A DNA stretch of 64,000 nucleotides from Castanea sativa (GCF_040712315.1 NC_134021.1:32833501-32897500); one strand, 5' to 3'. Shown: positions 1 to 12,147, counted from the first letter of the stretch. Translations and numbers: made by a program. The notes: generated by a model not told the origin, from the sequence alone.

Positions 1-55
1 ATTACATAAAAGAACGACATATGTTCTTAACAAGCGAACCATATATGTCCTAACA
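1..55 (-). repeat. End of an LTR of gag-only retroelement copy A (cut by window edge)
   Basis: The stretch ends in the LTR terminus CATATATGTCCTAACA, the same end as the LTRs at 2490-3465, 7874-8892, 55563-56794 and 60894-61895. On the minus strand an LTR of this family starts TGTTAGGACATA. The expected polypurine tract does not follow. The next bases match the middle of the internal region of copy B (around 58115), so about 1.3 kb next to this LTR is missing. Confidence 0.75.
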
Positions 56-741
56 CATATATAATGCACTTTGATTCTTTTTGCTTTTATTTTTCTTTGC
101 ATATTTTCTTTTGTTAAGCATATCATGCATGCGCATATAAGAGAGAGAAAAGAAATACCCAATGATGTTAAGCTTTTGACATTGCACTTTTGCTATGCCG
201 AAGCATACATATGTCATTTCATGATTGATGGGCAACAATGATGAGATGGTTATTTATGTCTTTCTCTTAGGATTTTTTAGTCCTTCCCGTCAAAAAGAGT
301 GATATGAGTGTTAAGTACAAGAGATTACTTAATCTTACTCATCACAAACACGAGCCACAAAGCTAACATGCTTAGTTGTGCATAGAGATGCTCATCTAAG
401 CTACAAAAGATACAAATTTTAGAAAACTTTGTTTCAATGGCCATCCAAGGTACACAAGTACCAATGTACACAAAACACACACTATTTTTGTATTTTTCTG
501 ATTTTGATTTTTCTCCCTTTTTTTTATTTTGAAAACAAAACAAAATAAAAACTAAATAAAAACTAAACAACCAAACAAAAACAGACAAACAACATGAAAT
601 TATGAAGAAAAGATATAGATGCATGAAAACATGATTCCAAAAGTAGATAAGAAATCAAGCAAAGAGAGTCCTACTTTAGATAGAAAAAATTAAAGTAGAG
701 GACAGTAGAAAAGACAATTAAGCTTTAGGCTCTTTTCTCAC
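56..741. other. Non-coding 3' internal part of element A
   Basis: This AT-rich DNA aligns by eye with 58115-58760 of copy B (shared landmarks: TTTGATTCTTTTTGCTTT, the run of AACAAAC words, the GATTACTTAATCTTACTCATC stretch). No credible ORF is present on either strand. Confidence 0.6.
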
Positions 742-2467
742 CTACACAGCACGAGTCTTTGGCCATGAAGATAAAAATATACATGTCCTAGTATGTATAC
801 TAAAGGACATAGAAGAACTAAAATTCTCCTGAAATTGAGTTAAAAAGCTCAAAATTTTTAATAACTCTCCAAACAAAGATGTAGGTCCTTGAAAAAAAAC
901 CTGTGACTGTTTGGACACTTGCTTTTGAGGATACAACTTGATGCAATTAGGACGAATGTGTCCAGAAACACCACAATGATGATAAACATGAGGTCGAACA
1001 AAGGATTTAGAATTAGCCAAATCAGTTTTGGATTTCATACCTTAATCACCTTTCTTAGATTGGGGCATAAAGATAGTCCTTGATCTAGAAGCCATGGAAG
1101 AGAAGGGGCCAGAGGAAGCAGTATATCCTAAGCCAGTCTTATCATAACTAGGCTTTTGAGCACTCAATACCTCATCAAGCTTTGCACTATACATCCTCTC
1201 TATTTGAGTTTTAGCTTGACTAAGCTCTACCTCAAGATTCTTGACGTTCTCTTCTAATGAGGTGTTCTCCACAACAAGAGTCTCAATTAACCTTGTAGTC
1301 TCATCTAGTTTGACTAACAAATCACTTTTTCAGTTTTTACCTCATTAAGCTATTTTGATGAGAAGTCTTTCCAGATTTTATAAATTTCGTGCATAGCTTA
1401 TCATAGGCTTCCTGAAGGGTCAACTTTTTGGGTACTTCATCATTAGAAGAATCCTCACTGTCACTAGCACTCTTCATAATCATCTTATTGGTTGTGGTAG
1501 CAAAAGCTATAAAGTGACCACTTTCATCCACATACTCATCAAAAGAGTCATCCTTAGTATCACTCTAGGTAGCAACAACCCTTTATCTTTTGACTTCTTG
1601 GTCTTTTCCTTTATAAGATAGTTTAGGCACTCTATCCTCATATGACCAAAACTTTTGCACTCATGGCATTGGATAAAGGGTTTCTCATTTTTGCCATTCC
1701 TAGAGGATTTAGATTTCCTAGGAGGTTTGTCCTTATCCTTTTTCCTAAATTAAAGAAGCTTGATAATCTCATCAGCTATGAAGGTTAATTTTTCATCCTC
1801 ATCTTCATTTTCATTTTAGAGTCATCACTCTCTTCCTCTATACCCTTAAGAGCTAAGTTTCTAGTCTTTCCACCTTTTCCCATTAAACCTAATCCCATCT
1901 CATAAGTTTGGAGGTTCCCTACAAGCTCAGTCAAAGGAATTTGATCAATGTCATTTACTTCTTAAATGGTAGTAATCTTTGCATGGAATCTTTCAGGTAG
2001 GAACCTAAGGATTTTTCTAACAATTTTAGATTCTGCTATAGATTCTTCAAGGTTCAAGGCAGAATTCACAATATCCTTGAGTTTAGCATGAACTCATCAA
2101 ATGTATCATCCTCCTCCATCCTTATTTCTTCAAAACTATTAGTGAGTCTTTGAAATTTCACAATCTTTACTGCCTTGGTACCTTCATAGGTGGTCTCAAG
2201 AATGGTCCATGCTTCCTTGACAACTTCCGCGGATGATATTTTCTTCAATTTCTCATTGGTCACCTCACAAAACAAAGCAATCAAGGCCCTACTGTTGAAA
2301 TTTTCCGCTATGGTTGTTGCTTCATCCCAATCCACTGGCGCTTCCTTTGGCTTAATCCAGCCAACTTTAACAGCTTGCCATACTTTTTCACCTAGAGCCT
2401 GCAAAAACACTTTCATATGAACTTTCCAGTACGCATAATTAGTGTCATCAAATAAAGGAGGAATCAA
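742..2467 (-). pseudogene. gag pseudogene of Copia-type gag-only element A
   Basis: Read on the minus strand from 2467 downward, the frame opens with the PPLFDDTNYAYWK motif of plant Copia gag (DUF4219/UBN2 type) and continues through RALIALFCEVTNEKLKKI. Lower down are the pieces 1337-1531, 1042-1320 and 742-1038. The last carries a CCHC zinc knuckle (HHCGVSGHIRPNC) that has lost its first Cys to Tyr. A gag normally packages RNA in cytoplasmic particles. Several stops and frame changes break the frame, so it is dead. The 3' end reads KTRAV, then a stop where copy B has Trp, then VRKEPKA and the end of the protein. No protease, integrase or RT follows. The start codon is lost because the primer-binding site and LTR edge near 2470 are deleted. 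Confidence 0.8.
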
Positions 2468-2489
2468 AAGAGATTTATTTCCTTATATA

Positions 2490-3465
2490 ATAAACGATTT
2501 TTAAACCCAAGTTGTTAATTAGATTTATTATGAATAAACCTTGTTAAAACAAACTAACATCAATATCATATCAACATCATGCACAACAAAAAATTAAATA
2601 AGACAAGATATGATGACCTAGGAAAACCAATGAAACAAACTAGTTTCACAGTAAAAACCTAGGGGAAACCTTCCTGAAAAGCAATCCATCCACTATAGTA
2701 AAGAGAAGTTTCAGATTTAGTACAAAACCTTTGTTCCTAGACTCTACAATCCCCGTAGATGAACTTACAGTAGAAACATTCTACAGCTTCAGAACCTCTG
2801 AACTCTTCATTATAAGAACACCACTCTTTTTGCACGGATCCCAGTACGTGACTAACCAATGATGCACGACTCCCAGTACGTGACTAACACACCGACTTGA
2901 AGAAGATGTTGGCTACAAAATTTTTCATTTCATCAACAATGAAGATCAAGAAGCAGTTGGTTACAAAACCTTAAGGCGTAAAGACATAGTAGCTTCTTTA
3001 AGAGAGAATAAGGCACTTGGTCACTTTTTGCATGTGTTCCCCTTGTATTCTCTTCTGTGATGGCTTTTAAAATAAGTCTTATATATGTCTAGGGTCGTGA
3101 GAAAAGAAACCCTACACAAATACATAAGCATAGGCTGAAAATTAGGTCTGAAAATTCTAATTTTGTAATTCTCGATAGATAGATCTGTCAAGCAGTTGTC
3201 GAAACCTCGATAGATAGTATCTAGCAAAAGCTGTCGAGACTCATTAAACCTCGATAGATATTATCCGTCGAGAGATGTCGGGAATTTGTCCAGCATTAAT
3301 GAACAACCCTTCTTCAATTCTTTCTTGGTCCAATCTTCATGGCTTTAATACTTGACTTGAACAACATGTTTCTTGAAGTATTAAACATATCCTAAATCTA
3401 CCCAATTACAAGTAAAGTGCGTTTTGTCAAAAGATTAGCCAATTACATAAAATATGTCCTTAACA
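2490..3465 (-). repeat. LTR of element A (5' LTR in minus orientation, outer edge deleted)
   Basis: The sequence parallels 60904-61895: TTTTAAACCCAAGTTGTTA near 2500, the AACCTAGG/GAAAACC block, the CCCAGTACGTGACTAAC words, the TATATATGTCTAGGGTC region that contains the minus-strand TATA-like box, and the terminal TCCTTAACA. The first bases of the LTR and the primer-binding site are missing, and the other end is shortened (a repeated ACATATG segment is lost). Short TCGATAGAT and TGTCGAG words occur at 3170-3270. Confidence 0.75.
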
Positions 3466-3730
3466 CCTTGTCCAGAGCATTTTGATAGTCTTTTTACTAT
3501 TATTTTCATTCCATTTTGTAGCAAACCTCGCAATTAAAGTCCAAATATCATTGTCATAGTGCACAATTGTTGAAAGAAACTCAACTTGGTGAATTATTTA
3601 GGGAAGCCCAATTGCACACAACAAATTCATACTCAATGAGTACCTGTAAACATTCATGATGGAATTTATGATGCATAAGCACACTTGAAATGAGATTATG
3701 CAAATTTTGGGACTCGTTCAATGAGACTAC

Positions 3731-3930
3731 CTTATAAACTGGGCCAAAACTACCTTGGCCAAGCGTTTTAGCAATAGAGAAGTTATTTGTAGCTATAATT
3801 ATGGTTCTTCGATTAAATAATGGCAAATTTGAATTTCTTCTAGTTCCATAGAGGTCCCTTCTACTTGGAGAGTCTTCGAAGTATGGTAAAGTGGAGTCAG
3901 CACTATTTGAATATGTGTTATGCCTCACCT
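3731..3930 (-). pseudogene. Single exon of a G-type lectin receptor-like kinase (gene fragment)
   Basis: The minus-strand frame contains LPLFNRRTIIIATNNFS followed by LGQGSFGPVYK. This is the juxtamembrane region and the glycine-rich ATP-binding loop of plant S-domain/G-type lectin receptor kinases, whose usual form is LPFFDLSTIAAATNNFS and LGQGGFGPVYK. The exon appears to start after an AG at 3931-3932 and ends AAG at 3731 followed by GT at 3729-3730, a normal donor. No ATP-binding Lys, catalytic HRD or DFG exon is seen. The fragment is bounded by LTR A (ends 3465) and LTR D (starts 4400). It is therefore a relic exon, not a working kinase; the family call is sound but the exact member is unknown. 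Confidence 0.7.
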
Positions 3931-4399
3931 CTATCATAAAACAAGTAATTAATAATGCTAGTAATCATTTTTGTCCAATTAAGAATTCTCACACAAAAGC
4001 CTAATTTAATAAAACTGAGAAACACACTAAAATAAAAGAATGAAATAGAGGAAAATAAGAGGAAAAATTGAAGTTTACAATTTTCTATTTATCATTGACA
4101 GGAAATCCCATTTGGTTAAAATGAACTTTTCTAAGAGGTAAGTGCTTATGGGTGATGAAAGCTCCTCAGGCCTATTGATAGGGTTGGAGAAAGTTCCAGT
4201 ATTCTAAAAGAAATGCAGTAGCCTTGGAAACCTATCAGATCAAAAGATACTACCCTATAAGCTTATTTTCATCAATTAAAATTAGCTAAGGCAACTCAAT
4301 GTACTAGATTTCATCTAAATATGGAAAAGTCACATGGATTTTAACCTGGAGTGAAATAAGAAACAAGATGGATACAACTGAATGGTGGAAAGTGGTATG
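3931..4399. other. Probable relic intron DNA next to the kinase exon
   Basis: This 470-bp AT-rich stretch lies between the kinase exon and LTR D. No ORF, repeat end or recognizable motif is seen beyond likely intron sequence. Confidence 0.35.
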
Positions 4400-5233
4400 T
4401 GTACATTTTTAGATCGCTTAAAATACCAATTGTTTAACCTAGTTATTTAGCCAAGTGATTACTTAGATAAATTATTCAGATCTAGGTTAACACATTCAAA
4501 TCATATCATGTAAAGAGTGCGGAAAAGTAAATAACACATGATATGATAACCTAGGAAAACCAAACTAGTAAAAAACCTGGGGAGGATTTAACTTAACTAT
4601 CCTTAAAGTAAAACAGATCCACTATAAAAGAATTGAAGTTTTACAAAAGGACTTAGATCACTAACATCCTAATGCTACCTCAAGTGGAAGCCTTACTACC
4701 ACGACCACGTGACAATTCTAAGTCCATGGACTACTTCTTTCTCAGATCCACACATCCACAAGTACACCCACTTGTGTTTTTCTTTAAGCTCTTGAAACAG
4801 CAACTAGACAGATCACCAAGTTCTCGACATCAATCCTGATCTTGATAACCCTAAGTATGTATGAAGGTAAACACCTCTAAATCTCACAAGAGATTCACAC
4901 ATACAGCATATCAACAACCTCAAAAACATGGCTAGGGTTTTTTTTTTTTTTGAGACATAAAACATAAAAACCTACACGTCAAATGGGCTTGGGCTGAGTT
5001 GAAAAATTCTACAAAAAAACAATCTGCATGAGCTTCGATTGATCAAGTCTAATTTTTGATCGATCGAGCCTTGCAGATTTAGTCCAATAAATCCTGCAGT
5101 ACACTTGATTCCAACTTTACAATAAACACACTTTGAGCAGCTTAAAACTAGACTCTAAGTTTTGATCATGGTTTGCCAACATTACACAATAAAGTTCTAA
5201 TACATTTAGATCCTAAATTCATAGAACCTATCA
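4400..5233 (-). repeat. 3' LTR of element D (same family as element E)
   Basis: It starts TGTACATTTTTAGA and ends CATAGAACCTATCA. Just outside, the plus strand reads ATCTCCTCCTTTGGC, which on the minus strand is the polypurine tract GCCAAAGGAGGAGAT. Its body matches both E LTRs (TTAACCTAGTTATTTAGCC, GGTTAACACAT, CCACGACCACGTGA, TTTTGATCATGGTTTGCC). It carries ATCGATCGAG words near 5060. Confidence 0.85.
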
Positions 5234-7560
5234 ATCTCCTCCTTTGGCAATCCATGAGAAAAAACATACCAAAATTGAAATGCTCAAAGTTACAAAATAG
5301 CCCAATAAACAATAAACATGCCCAATAACCAATAACCAATTCAACCTAACTACTATCCATCAGTTGCCAGTGTAGACAGTAGCACGACTGGATAAACCTG
5401 TATATTCTTGAAACACTCAACAAACATATAAATGCATGTGTGGAAAATACAAGTACAAACAAAATAAATTCTTGATCTCACAAAAAACAGAAAAATAAAA
5501 GACATATATCATGAATAACCTCATAATATAAATCAATAGTCAATGTAGCACATGTGAAATAGGAAACAACAGTAGAAATGAAAACATAATGTCTCCCCCT
5601 AACATATACAATTCTTAAGAAAAAAAATAGAAGAAGAAATAAATACATCATGAGCCAAAAAAAATATACATCATGAAGCTCCTAGATACAATCTATAGCT
5701 CCAAAGCTCCAAAAACATGAAAATCTCCCCTATCTCCATCAATATGTACTCCCCTTTTTTTGACAAATTGCCAAAGGGCAATCAAGGCTCATCATCAAAA
5801 GGAGGTGGTGGAGTAGACTACCAAACACTCTCCAAATCCGCACGCAAAGCCTAAAGCTCCGTGAGAACATCCACCAAAAGCTAATCATGCGCCGCCTAAC
5901 GGTCATGATAGTATCCAACATACCCCAAATGGATGAATCATCTGAAGAAGAAGGTGGAGGATCAACTGCGGCAGTGGCATCGACAAAAGCCTCAGCAAAA
6001 AGGTCACTAGAAAAAGGAGGCTGAGTAGCTACACCTGTGGAAGACTTGACTCTAGGGCATTTAGAGCTAGCTTTCATCTAAGTTGCTCTCTACCGAAGGA
6101 AGGTGACACCTATGGGAGCGATAATGTGTACAGGCTCAGACGCAGGAAACTCATCTAAACCTAAATGTAACAAAATTCAATGTATAAAAACAAGGAAGAA
6201 AAGACTATGTGATTTAGAACTACTCCTATGAACCTCAACTAAAGAACGAATGAAAAGAGACGGAAAACACATAGGAGCATCAGTCACAAGGGCATACAAA
6301 AATGCACAACGCTCAAAAGAAATGGTGTGCAAGTGAGAGATAGGCCAGATAGAATGACAAGAAATCTAGAAAAACAAATAATAAATCTCAGTAAGTTTAT
6401 ATGAGGTGATACGAGGATCAATACCCCACTAAATGGAAGTACCGATGAGATATGACATAATGTCATCAAGAGGAGGGATCTCAGAATAAGGGTAGGCAGG
6501 CTGTCGTACCAAAGGTAACCCAAGAGCAGAGGCCACTACTGAAGGAGTAATGGGATACTTGTCACCCCTTATCCAACTACTCACATACTGAGTGTTGGAG
6601 GCAATGGAGTGGACAGAGAGGTTCAAGTAAAACTCTCTAATCAAGGTAGCCGGAGGAGGGTACTCTATATCCATAAGAGACAACCAACCCCTACGCTCAA
6701 AATTTCTCCTAATGTCCCCATCAAGCTCATCTAAAAGCATCTTTCTCTCAGCCCAAACAGACCTAAAAGTATTAAGTTTCTCATAGGTCTCTTGATTTTT
6801 CTCAACCCTAAACCTCTTACTATCAAAAGTTCGGGTAGAGGTGGAGGTGGATTTCCTGTTTGCCCTAGTCTTCCTAACCATGATTCAAAGGGAAGGAAAG
6901 GAAAGACCAAAACAGAAGACAAAGAAAGAAAACAAAGAAAACCAAGGGCAGACTGCATCAGACAAGGTTAAAGAGAAAACAACAATAGAAAATATCAATA
7001 TATATGATGCATGACTTAGAATGAACAAATGATGCATGCTCCAATGCATTGAGAACCGTTCAATTATACTTTAGAAATCAATTATTGACTTAAACATAGA
7101 GTTTTAGTGCATAAACCCTAAATTTTGAAAAATCCAAGTTCACAAATTTTAACCAAATTGAGTAATTAATCATTACACTAGATAGAAAATCATCATATAA
7201 TGACATAATCAATCAATTACACAAGCCAATTTTACCAATTACAGTCCAATTGAACAAAATCCCCAATTTCATGTAGTTTCAAGCCCTAGAATTTCATATT
7301 GCTCTCAAATCACCAAATTAATCTAATTAATGCATGGGAAACATGTTTATAACATCTGAAAGTTCAAATAGCGTGTAAAACACCAATGAATATTTAGACC
7401 CCCAATTACAAAAATACCAACACAAGCTTATAATCAAACAGTATATGTGTGGAATATGAAATATAAGCTATAACCAAATTGATAAAACAACCTAAACCAA
7501 AATTAATCACCAACACAGCAGTAATTAAAAGGTAAAGAGTAAGGGAAGAGAAATGCAAAT
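5234..7560 (-). mobile_element. Internal region of truncated element D
   Basis: Together with the LTR at 4400-5233 this is the 3' half of an E-family element. The similarity to E (for example ATGATGCATG words at 7010-7040 versus 30770-30800, and CAAGCCCTAGAATT at 7290 versus 30890) stops near 7540. The gag half and the 5' LTR are absent. The stretch 6882-7560 is non-coding. Confidence 0.7.
5739..6881 (-). pseudogene. Transposase_32-type ORF ('putative plant transposon protein') of element D
   Basis: The ORF begins at 6881 with MVRKTRANRKS and stays open for 150 codons. It includes VWAERKMLLDELDGDIRRNF, WLSLMDIEYPPPATLIREFY and the PLDDIMSYL segment. This is the domain I know as the putative plant transposon protein family (Pfam Transposase_32); its biochemical role is not established. 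After one stop near 6429 the match to the E copy continues in pieces (WPISHLHTISFERCAFLYAL, 6240-6420; SSKCPRVKSSTGVA, 5900-6070) with frame changes. It lies directly inside the 3' LTR at the place where a complete Copia element would have its 3' end. Confidence 0.7.
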
Positions 7561-7873
7561 ACAAAGATAACAATGTGACATGTTATCGAAGAGGAAACTG
7601 AAGAACTCGACGAAAACCTCTCCGCCGCCCTCCAAGCAATAAATGATCCTTTAGAAAATTAGTTGGGATACATGAATAGAAATAGACCCTCCAAGCCTAA
7701 TCTACTTGATGCACCTAAGCCCTCCAAGCTTCTTACTCCAACAGGGTTACGCCGAACCTTATCTTCTCTAGCTTATCGGATCCTGCAATAAGTTCCATAT
7801 TGCATCCACCATCCTTGGCATCTTCCAATGCTTTCCAATGCTCCAAAAACACTCTCACACTCTAAATGGGTGT
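7561..7873. other. Unidentified repeat DNA split by the solo LTR
   Basis: Together with 8893-9150, this flanks the inserted solo LTR and reads like part of another LTR-type repeat (ends in short direct words such as TTCCAATGCTTTCCAATGC). I cannot name it, and no ORF is present. Confidence 0.3.
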
Positions 7874-8892
7874 TGATAGGCCAAAAACGTATTGACCCCT
7901 TGTGATAGATTAAGTTGATTAATTAGTCAAGTTATTAATTAATCAAATTAACATGAAAATTACGTGGTAGCATAAAAAAATCACCAATTAAACTAAGTAT
8001 GTAGCGGAAAATAAATGACACGGTGATTTGTTTACGAATGGGGAAAACTTACGTGGCAAAAACCCCACCGGGTGATTTTAAGGTCACTATTCCCGAAATT
8101 CCACTATTATCACAACAAGCAGTTACAAGTAAAGGAATCTCAAGTACCTTACCAACCTACAATTGAACCCTTACCCCAATACCCAATTGGACTTGTTCAG
8201 TAGTGACAATTTCTCCTTTCAATGCACGGCTCCTAAGTACATGACTAACCAATTGCGCGGATCCCAGTACGTGATTTCAATCACCAGCTAGAGAAGATTA
8301 TTGGCTGCAAAGTTTTTCAATTCATCCACACGATGAAAATCAAGAAGATTCTTGGTTACAAAACCCTCCAGTGCAAAGACACAGCAACTTCTTCACAAGA
8401 GAGATGAACTAGGGTAAGAACTTTCTCAAGTCACAATTTGCATAAACAGGGATTTCTCAATGCTTGTGCAACTTGTGTCCCTTTGACGGCCCTTAAAATA
8501 ATCCTTTTATATGTCTAGGATTATGAGAAAAGAAGGCCCAAAGACACATCCACGGATTAGAATCAAAACAGAACTCAGAATCTGTTTTTCTTAAATCTCG
8601 ATAGATAGAGGTATCGAGATGCTATCAAGCAACTGTCGAGCCATGGGCTGGAACAACTCTTTAAATCTCAACACATGCTAGCTGTCGAACTTTAATGAAC
8701 TTGCACTTTTCAGCTTGTTTCTTGGACAAACTTGATGACTTCAACACTTGATCTTGAAACACAGTTTCTTGAAGTATAAAACTCATCCTAATTCTACCCA
8801 ATTATAAGTAAAATGTGTTTTGTTAAAGGATTAGCCAATTACATAAATAAATGACATATGTTCTAAACAAGTGAAACACATATGTCCTAACA
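7874..8892 (-). repeat. Solo LTR of the A/B family
   Basis: The 1,019-bp unit starts TGATAGGCC and ends ACATATGTCCTAACA, and its interior blocks match LTRs A and B (CCCAGTACGTGA, TTGGTTACAAAACCCT, TATATGTCTAGGATTATG, CTCGATAGATAG). No gag lies on either side, so it is most simply a solo LTR left by LTR-LTR recombination. The bases flanking it are GGTGT on the left and GATGT on the right, a possible 5-bp target duplication with one change. Confidence 0.8.
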
Positions 8893-9654
8893 GATGTGGG
8901 TAGTGTTTGGGTACAAATCTTCTTTCAATGGGTATAACAATGGGAGAGGGAATAAGAAGAGACTACAAAGATTTTTCTCTAAGAATGAGTAGCTCTCTCT
9001 AATAGGGTGGGTGTGTTGTAGAAACCTCTCTTAGGGTTTTTCATTTCCAAAAATGAATGGAAAGGCCAACGGTATCTCTGAATCAAAAGTTGTGGTTAGT
9101 GTAGGGAAATGAAAAGGTAGATAAGAGCTGTTTCTTAGTGGATGTAGCTTGTTTTTTCTTGGAGTCTTCCAATTTATGTCTACTTGTACTGTACTTGTAC
9201 GTTGTACCCTCCTATATATTGACTTTATCGAAAAACTTTTCTCTCTCTCTCTCTCTCTCTCTCTCCAGAAATTAGGATACCGACCAGTTCTCTTTCTCGT
9301 CATAAAGACTCATCTGCTTATACATTTTCCTTCCAAGGGCACTTCAGAAAGACTCATCTGCTTATACATTTTTCTCCTACTACTACTTTCTTCACATGAC
9401 ATTTTGTCTCTCTATTTGAAGCAACTATAGGGCACTTGAAGTGAAATTTGGTCCATATTAAAAGAATTAGAAGGCTGATTAAGGTAAGTTATGCATTCCC
9501 TTAAGCATAATTTGTTTTTTTTGTAACTCTATCATTTTCTTTGTTGTTTAATTGTACCATTAAGGTTTGCTAGCAGTTTTGAGTCTTTTGTGGAGTCATG
9601 GATGTAATGTTAGGTAGTGGGTTTGGATTAGAACACTGCCTTATTGGTTGTATG
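8893..9654. other. Non-coding stretch with a CT microsatellite
   Basis: It contains a (CT)n tract at about 9240-9265 and a 25-bp direct repeat (AAAGACTCATCTGCTTATAC at 9305 and 9349). The short ORFs here are low-complexity artefacts. I see no gene. Confidence 0.4.
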
Positions 9655-9950
9655 ACTACAACATTTCCACAACAGTAATTTGTTATTAATTCTAATTTAA
9701 ACTCATCATTGAAATTACTTTTTTTTCCCACAAATAATAACCGGTAGGCAGTAAGGAAGTCAATTCCGTACTGTACTGGCTGGTAGAGCCGGAATTTGTC
9801 GTAGTACCTATGCTGGTACAAAAACAAGGTAGTTTCGTTCTGGTTTAAATACTAGTCTTACCGGGTCGTTTCTGCTGTACAAAAGACTTAAATCGGATTT
9901 TGGCCGGTAAATTCATACCGGACCAAAATAAAATTCTTCAATTTCTTTGC
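9655..9950 (+). mobile_element. Left part of an older element with inverted ends, interrupted by the MULE
   Basis: The left piece holds ACAACATTTCCACAACAG, GTCAATTCCGTAC and ACTAGTCTTACCGGG. The right piece at about 21125-21285 holds the same landmarks reverse-complemented (ACAACATTTTCACAACAAAT, GTCAATTTCGTACCG, TACCGGTGTACCG). The MULE lies between them. The pattern suggests an older TIR element whose middle was the MULE target. The family is unknown and divergence is high. Confidence 0.4.
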
Positions 9951-9955
9951 ACTAC

Positions 9956-9958
<3 letters not shown>

Positions 9959-9998
<40 letters not shown>
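9959..9998. repeat. (GA)n microsatellite
   Basis: About 20 uninterrupted GA units. Confidence 0.95.
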
Positions 9999-10001
<3 letters not shown>

Positions 10002-10213
10002 ATCCATTGTTGATCCATTCTCAATGTCGTATGTTCTTTAATCTTCACGCAACAAAAAGAGAGATGTAGAGCATCTGTTTAGATCTAATCTATGTAGGGG
10101 AAAGAAAAGATAATGAGAGAAGAGGAGTAGAAGACGAAATGTAGGGGGAAAGAGAATGGAGGTAGGTGGGGGTTGTTGAAAATTAAATGAGGATCAGCAT
10201 AAAGAGCGGAGGA

Positions 10214-10223
10214 GAGAGTGTCA
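10214..10223. repeat. Left target-site duplication of the MULE
   Basis: GAGAGTGTCA directly precedes the left TIR and is repeated exactly at 20783-20792 directly after the right TIR. A 10-bp duplication is within the 8-11 bp range of Mutator-like elements. Confidence 0.9.
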
Positions 10224-10910
10224 GAGTCTTTTGGGTAAATATTGCTAAAAGTGAAGTTTTTTGGGGTTATAGTCACTGTTCCAAGTTATTTGGGGAAATG
10301 AGGAGAGAGAGTGAATTTCAGCAACAGTGTTGTCGAAATTCAAAGAAAAGTATGAGAGAGAAAATCGAAATTGAGGAGAGAGAAATTTTGAGAATTTCGG
10401 CAACAGTGTTGCCGAAATTCCTTCTGCCCAGCCCTGCCTGCTTCACTGAGTGCCCATGCGCGAGTGCCCAAAAGGAAAAAATAAAAAAGGTTTGTGGAAA
10501 TCCCATTGCCGAAAATGGAGGGGAAAAAAAAAAAGAAGAAGAATTATGGCAATGGGATTGCCGAAATAGGAGGGAAAGAAAAAGAAAAAAAAAAAAAAAA
10601 AAGGAATTGTGGCAATGGGATTGCCGAAATAGGGGAGCAAAAAAAAATGGTGGCCATGTAGTGCCGAAATAGGAAAAAAAAAAAAAAAAGGAAATGTGGC
10701 AATGGGATTGCCGAAATAGGGGGAAAGGAAAAAAAAAGAAAAAAGAATTGTGGGTATTGTGGCAATGCTATTGCCGAAAATGTGAAAAAAATTATAATAA
10801 AAAAAAAAGGAAAATCAATTGTGGCAATAACATTGCTGAAATAGAAGGATTCTTATCTACCTCTTCAATTTCAAGTACATAGATTCTAACACGTGAAAGT
10901 TTTAGAAAAA
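10224..10910 (+). repeat. Left TIR of the MULE, an array of hairpin units
   Basis: The first 240 bp match the right end almost base for base. They contain two copies of a palindrome (CGGCAACAGTGTTGCCG at about 10396 and a variant at about 10318). From 10490 to 10850 the TIR consists of about seven units of GTGGCAATGGGATTGCCGAA separated by A/G runs; GGCAAT-GGG-ATTGCC is a perfect 6-bp stem. The match to the right end fades near 10900 (CAAGTACATAGATTCTAACA). Confidence 0.88.
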
Positions 10911-11293
10911 AAAATATTGATGTGACTCGTACTTGAAGAAAACTTTGCTGAGATTCTTTGCTAAGAATCAAACTTTGCTAAGAATCAAACAAGACTTGAA
11001 GAAGAATCTCTGCAAAAAAAATATGATTGATGTAACAAAAAGACTGGAACTCAGTTAGTCTCTGTGACAAATGAGTTTTTTTTTTTGTCTTTTATTTCAC
11101 ATCTTTGTAATAAAAGGCAAGCCTTCCTTCTCACAAAACACTTCCACATCTCTGCTTGAAGTTTTCTCACAAAACACTTCTATCCGATTGTTCAGTTTTT
11201 CTTCAGTTTTGCTTCAGCATACACAATTGTAAGTTTTGGGTTAATGTAAGTTTTTTTGCTTTTTGCTTCAGTGATTATGATTGTTGTTGTTGC

Positions 11294-11327
<34 letters not shown>

Positions 11328-12147
11328 ATTCAAATTTTAGATTAATAAAATTTTTATGGTTAGGACTACAAATATTTTTAGTATTGTTGTTATTTTGTGT
11401 TTATTTATTATTATCTAATTGTGTTTTTCTTTTTTGCAAGTATCATTCTATAATTCTCACTCTTTCAGTTGGTATCACAATTATTGTAAGCATCTCAACT
11501 CTCTATCTAATTAAATTTACGTATATATTTTGTTAATTTTGAAATTATTTAATATTATTTATTGTTATTATTATTAGTAGTATATGACCACAAAAATTGT
11601 AATAAATTTTATTATTGTGATCTTTTTATAGTCAATTTTAATTTGTTATTATTAGTTATTACATCATTACTTGGAAAAAAATATATTGCATAATATGTTT
11701 GTTGATTTATAATAAAGATATGTATGTGTATTTTTTTTTATTTAGTACAATAAATCCTACATTTGTGTTTCATGGAAAAATTATATGCTTTATGTATGGT
11801 TATATTAATGTTATTATATTTTATTGTTGTTCTTTTGTTCTTAGAAGATATTTATGATTATCTGATTATGTTTTTTTTTTTCTTTCTTTCTTTTCTTGCA
11901 AGCATCACTCTATAATTCTTACATTCTTTCACTTCATATCACAATTGTAGTAAGCTTCTCAGCCCCTAATTTAATTGGAAATTATTTGCTTAGTTTGTAA
12001 TTTTTTATATAGATGATTTGTAAAAAATGTACTTTTAGATATTGTAATTTTTTAATCTCAGTAGTACAGTATATTAAAGATACTGTGAAAACGCATCTTC
12101 AGATATGGTTTAACTCATTGTAGCATTTAATGTAGGATATATTTGAA
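10911..12147. other. Non-coding MULE interior upstream of the PMD gene
   Basis: This is presumably the promoter and 5' leader of the PMD gene. It contains a (TTG)n microsatellite at about 11276-11323 that creates a spurious poly-Cys ORF, and T-rich stretches. No other coding signal is seen. Confidence 0.5.

Noticed and set aside
10187..10672. 161-codon ORF in the left MULE TIR and its mirror (19999-20733, 244 codons) in the right TIR
   Set aside because: Low-complexity Lys/Glu or Phe/Ser reading of the hairpin array; present in several frames at once.
11156..11536. ORF with 14 consecutive Cys residues
   Set aside because: Produced by a (TTG)n/(TGT)n microsatellite in the MULE; no protein family resemblance.
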